Assembly (NCBI GenBank): GCA_015179025.1
Contig: WHUX01000138.1
Span: 1-64,000 of the forward strand
Origin: Terfezia claveryi
Lineage: Eukaryota; Ascomycota; Pezizomycetes; Pezizales; Pezizaceae
DNA length: 64,000 nt
Direction: 5' to 3'
Shown piece by piece: positions 56,150 to 64,000 of this stretch (its first letter is position 1; each line of letters starts with the position of its first letter). The position numbers and the translations under genes are program-made. The notes beneath the pieces were generated by a model. The model was not told the DNA's origin. It worked only from the letters and a program-made list of their open reading frames with translations, and ran no database searches.

Positions 56150-59100
56150 AATAAAGAGTACATTACCTACCGTCGGATGTACTCCTAGACACTCTCCCGT
56201 TCTGACAGTCCGAATTTTCATTGCTGGGGAAGAGATAGAAGCAGTGGTAGACTGTGGAGCTAGTACTCCAGTCGTTGGAAAAAGGTTAGCAATTAAGTTG
56301 GGAATTTGGAAAAAGCCAGGGAAGTTAAGGTTAGGCAGGGAGATAGATCTCGAATTTCTGGAGGAAAATATGTTGTTAATACTAGGGTTGATATATTGGA
56401 TTCCTCTTCTCATTGTTTGGGTAAGTTTAAGATAGATGCCGAAGTATTGGATATTGGAAAGAAGGATGTTATTTTGGGTTTGTCTTGGTTGACAGAAAAT
56501 GGATTTTTAGTGGATACTCAGGACAGGCGCCTGAGACAGGTCTCTATAGGTTTGATTATTCCATGTTCTGTTAGATGGATTCCTACTAATTCTGTTCTTG
56601 AAGTTGAAGAGCCACTTGAAGATGGCGAGATTGTGCTTATTATTGATGCAAGCAAACGATACTCTCGTTACGTACATTGCTTTACCACAGAACAGGCAGC
56701 TAGACCCCTGAACTCAAGCCATAGGACCACGAAATCCCTCTCCAAGACCCAACTGCAAAGATACCATTCGGGGCTATCCATAAGACCACATGGGAGGAAG
56801 ATGAAGCACTCCAGAAGTACTTTGATGAGAACCTTCCCATTAGTAAAGTCCAACATTCACGCTCCTCCGCTGGTGCTCCTATCCTATTTGTTCGAAAGAA
56901 AGATGGATCCTTGAGGCTATGTGTCGATTACCGAGCCCTTAACCATCTTACTGTACAAACAAATACCCACTCCCTTTTATCTCAGAGTTACTCGATAGAA
57001 CTCGTGGAGGTAAATGGTTTACATAATTGGACCTCAAAAATGGGTACAACCTCATTAGGATTGCACTAGGAGACGAATGGAAGACAGTATTCAGGACGAA
57101 AAAGGGACTATTCGAGTATACCATGATGCTATTTGGGTTGCCAATGCCCCCGCTACATTTTAAGAAATGATGGATACGATCTTCAAGGATATGGAAGGAT
57201 GTATCTAGTACTTAGACGACATACTCATCTATGGAGGTGAATAGAGGAAGAACATCAACAAATAGTCGACAAAGTTCTTCAGCAATGCATCCAACATGGG
57301 TTAGCCGTTAATCTCATGAAGTCCGAGTTCCATGTCTAGGAGACCTTATTCCTCTGTCATATCATCAATGGTCAACATATCCAAATGGACCCCTCCAAGC
57401 TTGAAACTATGTCCAAGTGGCCTATTCCTACTAAGAAGAAAGAGGTTCAAGATTCCTAGGCTTCGCTAATTACTACCATCGATTTATTGCCAACTATAGT
57501 ACAAAGCACGCCCCTTAATCGACTTAACGAAAGATGTTCCTTTCAGTTGGGGACAAATGCAACAGAAGCCTTTGATGACCTCCGAGAATGATTCCTCACT
57601 GCTCCTATCCTCACACAGTTTGACAGACAACTTGAGACAATTATAGAGACTATGCTAGTAATAAGCTATTGCTGGTATCCTCTCTCAATACATGTTGTCA
57701 ATGGAGGAAAGCAGCTTCACCCCATTGAATACCATGCAAAAACCCTCTCCGCAGCTCAACCAACTGGCCTATCCATGATAAAGAGTTGTTTGCAATCGTG
57801 GATTGCTTCCAGAAGTGGCGAGATTGGTTGGTTAGCGTTCCAGTGAATGTCTATACAGACCATCAAGGGCTACAATATTTCAATACCAAACAGAAGCTCA
57901 ACTCCCGTCAAGCTACCTGGTACCTCCACATGTCCGAGTTCATCTACAATATTTACTACAGACCTGGTTCCAAGATAGGTAAGCCTGATGGCTTGTCTAG
58001 ATGTTCAGGGGAAGAGAAATTAGGCATGGATGCTAGATTTTTCGAAGATGACAACTAATGGTACTAGAGGAAGAGGATGAAGAGGAAGCGAAGATGTTGA
58101 AGTGGAAGGAATAGATGTGGCTGGATGGCAGAAGAAGGATGCACTATGGGTGGTACCCCTCGAGTTTAAGTTGGAAGTGTTAAAGCAACACCATGACAGT
58201 CAAGTGGCAGTACATTGGGGAAGACATCGTACTCAAGAGCTAGTGTCAAGGAATTTTACATGGGATAAGTGGCAAAAGATATTGCAAATTATGTGGGAGG
58301 ATGTACTAAGTGTCAAAAAGCAAAGGCAGATAGGCATAGTAGGCAAACGAAGTTGATACCGATGCCAACTAGAGAACAACCATTTGAGGAAATAGCTATG
58401 GACTTTGTTGGTGAGCTACCAGAGTCAGAAGGCTTTAATGCAATACTTGTTATTACAGACCGGTTTATGAAAGTACAAGACTACATTCCGGCAAAAACTA
58501 TATAGACAGCATCCGATATTGCTGATACTTACATTAACCAGATATGGAGACTTTATGGCCTTCTCCGACATATCACCTCTGACCATGGTCCACAATTCGC
58601 CTCTAGATTCCTCAAAGAGCTTAACCAGAAGCTCAATATATCCCTCCGCCTCTCCACTGCCTATCACCCTCAGACCAATGGACTTGCTGAATGGGTAGTC
58701 CAAACACTTACGCAGTACTTCTACATCTACTGTCACGATAGGTAAACTCGTTGGAAACGATGGCTACCCTTAGCCGAGTTTGCCTATAATACTGCCGCCC
58801 ACTCTACCCATAAGTACTCCCCGTACCAAGTTTGTACGGCTTCGACCCTCACACCATTCACCTTTCAGATGACTATGAATTCTCCTCTCCTGCTGCAGAA
58901 GAATGGTTGACCGAATGACAACAGTGCACAACCAAATTCACGATACCCTCAAGCAAATCAACCACAAGAGAAGTCTATACACCTTGAAAAAGCATGCAGG
59001 TTTGCTATTGATGACTGGGTATTAGTTGACCACCGGAATCTACAGATACGAGCTGGGAACAACCGTTCCCTTACCAGCAAGTGGATAGGGCCCTACAAGG

Positions 59101-59388
59101 TCATTGAAGCTATTGGTATACATGCATATAGGCTCAAGTTCCACAAGGCACACGATGGCACAATGTTGTTATGTAACCCTCCTAAAACCATTCAAACGAC
59201 GAGATGAAACACAAGATATGGATGATGATGAACCAGATATCTTCGAAGTCGAATCCATTGTGGACTCTCGCAAAAATAGAGGAATAGTCAAGTATAGGGT
59301 GCGTTGGGAAGGATATACGGAGTTTGAAGACACTTGGGAGACCTTTGACAAGTTGAATAACTGTCCGGAGAAGCTCAGAGAGTATTGA
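56150..59388 (+). pseudogene. pol: gypsy E pol, heavily decayed
   Basis: Protease 'AVVDCGASTPVVGKRLA' near 56243-56290, continuing after a frameshift as 'KKDVILGLSWLTENGFLV'. RT from 56870 ('[20 protein letters not shown]'), broken by many indels through 57480. RNase H to 58058 ('VNVYTDHQGLQYFNT', 'SRQATWYL'). HHCC and integrase 58102-58740: 'CTKCQKAKADRHS', 'AMDFVGELPESEGF', 'TSDHGPQF', 'TNGLAEW'. Chromodomain 59245-59388 ('FEVESIVDSRKNRGIVKYRV', 'DTWETFDKL'). Its linker shows 'GPYKVIEAIGIHAYRLK', as in other chromoviruses. Confidence 0.82.
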
Positions 59389-59722
59389 GAGAAGTTCCCC
59401 AATAAGCACGAGATGAAAGAGATGTATGAGGCTGGCTCTACATCAGGAAATTCCAATAGATGAAGACATGGTACCTTTTACCCTCCTACTCGTCGCCTTT
59501 TCTCTGTGGGTTTTTTGGCGAGAGGTTTGGTTTTTAATGGCCATGGCATGTATGTGTAGACACACCGGTCTTGTGGTACCCTTAAATGGGAGTGAAGGTA
59601 TCTAGCTAGTTGGTTAGTGCCTACCACCAGGAAATTACCTGAGTTGTTACTAATACTTGTCTTATCCGGGGTCAGAAGGACTTGTATTCAGCTGAGGGCA
59701 GCTGCCTCGAAATGGGAAGTAA

Positions 59723-60347
59723 TGTTATGGCTCAGGTAAGGGACCTACACCCCCAGTGGAACCAATACCCTGCTATAGCTGCTAACTGTATAGACTGATC
59801 ACTCATACAGATGCGGGTAGCACACTTGGGAATAAAGCATTAAAGGGATTGGCTATTGAAGTGTGTGTCTCTGAGGTTGGCTCTCATACATATATTCTCT
59901 TCAATATGTTTCCATTATATTCTTATGCTTGTTGTTTAGATATCATTATTGGTTATAATCGAATTTAGATTCTGTATATCAGCCTGACTACAATGCGTTG
60001 AAGTTCAGGCTGCCAAATCAATATATGTCAGACTGCAGTGTTACTAAATAGGAAGTGGTTTCCTAGTTAGGCAATGACCTGATATCAATGCTACTAAGCT
60101 ATTATAGGAAGTACTGTCCAGATCTGATTATTCGTTATCAGATCTAAGCTTCTATATAACTCACCGCTTTTACATAGTTAATACAATAAGACCCAAGTGG
60201 TGTTCTAAGTCTCATATAGCTTTACTCTTATCAAGTCTGTAATACACCCGAGTTGTTACTGCGTTTATACTTGCACTCATCATCAAATAACCCCTTTGAT
60301 ACCTTTCCGCCGACTTGTATATCCATAGTTACAGCCCGCCTATAATA
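59723..60347 (+). repeat. 3' LTR of gypsy E
   Basis: 625 bp, TGTTATGGCTC...CCTATAATA; the expected terminal ACA has become ATA. Confidence 0.9.
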
Positions 60348-61848
60348 TCAAGGTTGGTCGAGACCAATTCTTGCAGAAAGTAGGACTTAATTTTGATGGT
60401 CCCCTTATGGCTTTGTATCATCCATGTCTGGACCCACTCAGGTCAACCCCCCATGACCCATTGTATGCGGAATACTGCATTTGCAAATACTTCCAGGGGT
60501 GCCTTGTTGAGGCTTTTGGAACTACTGAGGAAATCGCATATCAACTGGCCTAGGAGAAAATTGAGCTTCCATACCAATGGGGGCGCCCCCAAAATCCAAT
60601 ATCTTATAAAGGCTCTATGAACTTTAGTGAAAATACCCGAATTGCATGTCTCAACCCTTTCATACTGATACGATTATTCAAACTCCTAGGAGATTACTTC
60701 CGACCAAGTGTAGAAAGAGATCTAGCTTCACTTCTGACAGGAACGCCCCTACCTAATAAAACTCCCCGCCAGCTAGTTTATGATAACTTTATTTTTGTAC
60801 CCTATAAACTTGCACTTGCTATTACTTTAATATTTAAGCTAAAGATTATAGCAGAAGAGAGAGCTATGGTCACACAAACTGTTTTACAGGCACGTACCGC
60901 ATTCCAATGGGTTGTGAAAGGCCTTCAATCCTCAGCCAAACTCAAAAATAAGTGGAAAGTCCCGAATGTGTACATTCTATTACACTATCATGAAAACATA
61001 TGGACATATGGGACTACTCGAAACTCGGCTTGCTTCATGGGGTAGCAGAAACACAAGTACTTCAAACAGTATGCACTACATACCAACTCTAATGAGAATG
61101 ACTTCCAGCTCCTCCAGGCTGTTAACCTCTCACAAACGCTTCATTATACAATTGATGGTTTGTACAAGGATCACCTTGTTTACAGTACTATTACTGATAC
61201 CGTGAATCAAATTCTGGAAGATTGTCCATGAATCAAACATACCATTACTCCGCAACATGTGGCTCTGGTATTTTCTATAAATGGACATAAATGCTTTGTG
61301 GATTACACTGACAGCCATTACAATTATGCAAAAGTCGGAAAAAAAAAGATAGCCCGTGACTTACAAGACTCATGGGATATAACTCAAATAGCATTGGCAT
61401 ATGAACGAATATATGGCACAGATCTCTGGCTTTTACCTAAGTACAACCTCTAATTTTGGGGCTCATTTACAGCCATTGTCAATGGGGAAGATCATAAAAA
61501 GAACAGTGAACTTCATAAGATCTATGCAGGTACTACTATTATTTGAGTACATTTGCCATTGGATCCAAACACTGATTCCAAGGAAGGCTTTGCCCATATA
61601 CAAAGGATATTCACCATGGAGGTTGGTCAGCTGACGTAAGTATTATTCCAGGTTGTCATCCTACAACGAAATATGCAAGAGGAATTCTGGGCTACACCTT
61701 ATGAAGTATATATACTAATGAGTGAAAGTGGCTCTATTCCACTAACAATTTTGAACATTGTTGATGTACTCCTTAGTAGGTATCATTTTGTGAGTAAGAT
61801 TGATGGCGAATCATGGTATTGGAATAACCTCTTGGTTCAAATTGGTTA
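60348..61848 (+). pseudogene. Tnp2-like DNA transposase, C-terminal part
   Basis: Resumes the transposase after gypsy E: 'VGRDQFLQKVGLNFDGPLMA', then 'DPLRSTPHDPLYAEYC'. 60617-61045: 'LIRLFKLLGDYFRPSVERDL', 'LIFKLKIIAEERAMVTQT'. After TAG at about 61043 it continues 'FKQYALHTNSNENDFQLLQ', 'INGHKCFVDYTDSHYNYAKV', 'ALAYERIYGTDLWLLPKYNL' and ends 'YHFVSKIDGESWYWNNLLVQ' at a TAA near 61848. Joined to 51614-53685 it would be a large protein of the size usual for such transposases. Stops and frame changes make it a pseudogene. No TIRs of the parent element identified. Confidence 0.55.
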
Positions 61849-61869
61849 AGCCCCACCCTCCTCTTTTTT

Positions 61870-61908
61870 TTATGGCCTGTCTTTCTTCTATCACACACAT
61901 AAGACCGG
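61870..61908. repeat. ~50-bp tandem repeat, part left of element G
   Basis: GGCCTGTCTTTCTTCTATCACACACATAAGACCGG, the first unit of the tandem that resumes at 63699. Confidence 0.6.
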
Positions 61909-62549
61909 TATAAAGTAAGGCAGCGTGCTTCATAACCACCTCTCTACTGCCGGGCGGCAGTACTAGAGTTTACTACAGCAAACTATAGGTGCACGGAACC
62001 TATAGCTTTTGTTTAAGTATATCTTGCTTGCATATATTCTATTGTCGCTCTAGTTGTAAAAGGTAGGCCCGACCGGCCTATAACTTGTTATTGAAACATA
62101 GAGGGAGATGGGCCCAAATGGGCCCAGAATATAATAGCTCAATACTTTATTATTGGTAGATATCTACTACTGTGTTTCTGTCTCTATCTCTGGCTTGAAC
62201 TGACTTGAACGCTCCTCCAACAAAGGGGAATTCAGGGGACTATATACTGTCCACAGTGGGGCAGTGCTGGGGCAGTGCTGGGGCAGTGCGCCATCATCTG
62301 ACCCATTACATGATTTGAAATCAACATGATAGAAACTGCCAGAAACTACTAGGAAATAGAACTACAAGTATCGCGTGACCCTTCCAATGGTCACGCTCAT
62401 TACTATAATGAAATACATGAGTTACTATACCTTTATTATCATCTGCGGGCCGACGCTGGCGGCCTGATAATATCTTATTCAACTAGGTTAAAAGTTGGTA
62501 TGTAACGGGAGTTACATTTCATTGGGAAATGGAATGTGACTTCCTTACA
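61909..62549. repeat. left LTR of element G
   Basis: 641 bp. Has a hairpin ACTGCCGGGCGGCAGT (61948-61963) and three tandem GGGGCAGTGCT units (62257-62290). Confidence 0.78.
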
Positions 62550-63057
62550 TGGCTCCCTCAAAAAAGAGAGTCCTACTCTTAAAAATTAAAGCTTTACCTT
62601 GTCGCAAGTTGTTGTTTAAATATATGTTGTTATACTGATAAGATTTATTGATACCACATAATAATAAATAACTGTTCGGTCAGGCCTCCAACCTTTCCAA
62701 CACAAGTTATTAAGTTTGTCGCACATTACTAGAAAATGTGGGACCTTACAATTGAGTAACCAATTCAATTGTACTGACTTTGGTGAAGAGAAACCAAGTC
62801 TGACTTTGGCAAGGAAAAACCAAGTCTTTAAATATGTATCTAAATCTTGAAGTATAAGTTGTATACTTAATAACTTCCTATTGACAAGTACTTTTTATTG
62901 TAACCTTTAGCTATTATAATAAACTCTTTGGCTCGAGTTTAGTTATAACACTTCATACTATTGTAATAGAGGTAGATACGTCTATTACTTTTCATAGAAG
63001 CTTGCTATTGTTACCACTTGAGACTAAAATAATAAAGTACTATGTCCTATTAAAAAA
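62550..63057. other. internal domain of element G, non-coding
   Basis: 508 bp, AT-rich; starts TGGCTCCCTC. Contains a short tandem of GACTTTGG...AAACCAAGTCT (62780-62825). No protein motif. Confidence 0.6.
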
Positions 63058-63698
63058 TGTAAAGTAAGGCGGCATGCTTTATAACCAACTCTCTACTGCC
63101 GGGCGGCAGTACTAGAGTTTACTACAGCAAACTATAGGTGCACGGAACCTATAGCTTCTGTTTAAGTATATCTTGCTTGCATATATTCTATTGTCGCTCT
63201 AGTTGTAAAAGGTAGGCCCGACCGGCCTATAACTTGTTATTGAAACATAGAGGGAGATGGGCCCAAACGGGCCCAGAATATAATAGCTCAATCCTTTATT
63301 ATTGGTAGATATCTACTACTGTATTTCTGTCTCTATCTCTCGCTTGAACTGACTTGAACGCTCCTCCAACAAAGGGGAATTCAGGGGACTATATACTGTC
63401 CATAGTGGGGCAGTGCTGGGGCAGTGCTGGGGCAGTGCGCCATCATCTGACCCATTACATGATTTGAAATCAACATGATAGAAACTGCCAGAAACTACTA
63501 GGAAATAGAACTACAAGTATCGCGTGACCCTTCCAATGGTCACGCTCATTACTATAATGAAATATATGAGTTACTATACCTTTATTATCATCTGCCGGCC
63601 GACGCTGGCGGCCTGATAATATCTTATTCCACTAGGTTAAAAGTTGGTATGTAACGGGAGTTACATTTCATTGGGAAATGGAATGTGACTTCCTTACA
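63058..63698. repeat. right LTR of element G
   Basis: 641 bp, TGTAAAGTAAGG...GACTTCCTTACA; nearly identical to the left copy. Confidence 0.78.
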
Positions 63699-63860
63699 AC
63701 CAGTAACATGTGTGATTCAGCCTGTCTTTTTCTATCACACACGTAGGACCTGTAATGTATATGATACAGCCTGTCTTTCTTCTATCGCATACGTAGGACC
63801 AGTAACATGTGTGATACAGCCTGTTTTTATTCTATTGCATACGTTGGTATGTTATATAGT
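63699..63860. repeat. ~50-bp tandem repeat right of element G
   Basis: Three units of CAGCCTGTCTTTCTTCTATC followed by ACACACGTAGGACC and AGTAACATGTGTGATA. Each unit holds the ATCACACACGTAG...CATGTGTGAT inverted pair. The 82-codon plus frame across it is repeat-derived. Confidence 0.75.
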
Positions 63861-64000
63861 GTGTTATTTGTTGCTGAGGAGGCCAAAAAGTTCTGGAAGT
63901 ACGTTGGCCATAGTAGATGGCCAAAGCATTTAAATCAAAATACTTTTGGTAATTCCTTATAGAACCTTCCTAGAAATGTACAGAACTTCACAAACGATCT

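Larger units (their letters stand above)
53686..60347 (+). mobile_element. Ty3/gypsy chromovirus E, complete ends, heavily decayed
   Basis: LTRs 53686-54311 and 59723-60347 (626 and 625 bp) with perfect target duplication TCAAG (53681-53685, 60348-60352). The 5' LTR starts TATTATGG where the 3' LTR has TGTTATGG. gag, protease, RT, RNase H, integrase and chromodomain all detectable, each with many stops and indels. Inserted in the Tnp2-like transposase gene. Polypurine GAAATGGGAAG precedes the 3' LTR. Confidence 0.92.
61909..63698. mobile_element. miniature LTR element G (TRIM-like)
   Basis: Two 641-bp direct repeats (61909-62549 and 63058-63698) flank 508 bp of non-coding sequence. The right copy starts TGTAAAG and both end CTTACA; the left copy starts TATAAAG (TG to TA). 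Target duplications ACCGG (61904-61908) and ACCAG (63699-63703) differ by one transition. The internal part starts TGGCTCCCTC directly after the left LTR, which could be a tRNA-type PBS. No ORF of note. Strand cannot be fixed with certainty. Confidence 0.8.

Overview
This looks like transposon-dense DNA from a filamentous fungus, probably an ascomycete. The genus is a guess; a truffle-like Pezizomycete would fit. I see chromodomain-bearing Ty3/gypsy retrotransposons, hAT-like and Tnp2-like DNA transposases, short GT-AG introns, and stop codons that almost all arise by C-to-T in CpA or G-to-A in TpG, the signature of repeat-induced point mutation. I find no intact housekeeping gene, rRNA or convincing tRNA.

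Layout. 1-6343: 3' part of gypsy element A, with a palindromic foldback element (FB1) inserted in its protease. 6344-8482: retroelement debris, including a minus-strand chromodomain fragment. 8483-11116: second foldback element (FB2). 11205-30659: a region bounded by two inverted hAT-type ends (18-bp TIR starting TAGTG, shared subterminal GTCACGGATTGC arrays). It holds a decayed hAT transposase, a 35-bp-TIR MITE, a complete minus-strand gypsy element D (17498-24445, TSD TCAGT), a decayed gene for a protein with a basic start and acidic tail, and an intron-broken histone H3-like (possibly CENP-A-like) pseudogene at 28651-29260. 30660-35445: gypsy element B, cut at its Gag zinc knuckle by the right hAT end. 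35790-37350: 23-bp satellite that reverses polarity. 38840-39840: 160-bp tandem satellite. 40530-41970: decayed unrecognised gene. 42608-42870: tRNA-like remnant and a short TIR element. 43022-51613: gypsy element C, complete apart from stops and frameshifts, with FB3 inserted before its chromodomain. 51614-61848: a Tnp2-like transposase gene whose pieces flank element C (likely) and element E (53686-60347, TSD TCAAG, clear). 61909-63698: a coding-free miniature LTR element inside a ~50-bp tandem repeat.

How the parts relate. The order of events can be read from nesting: FB1 and FB3 are younger than gypsy A and C; C and E are younger than the Tnp2-like gene; D is younger than the CCGTGAC array it splits; the right hAT end is younger than B. 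Three gypsy families (C, D, E) carry a 9-nt primer-binding site exactly two bases inside the 5' LTR that is complementary to a stretch about 40-50 bp downstream of a TATA box in their own LTR, the arrangement known from self-primed Tf1/sushi elements. The most unusual content is the H3-like gene and its acidic-protein neighbour lying between hAT ends, and the foldback family with 2-bp target duplications.
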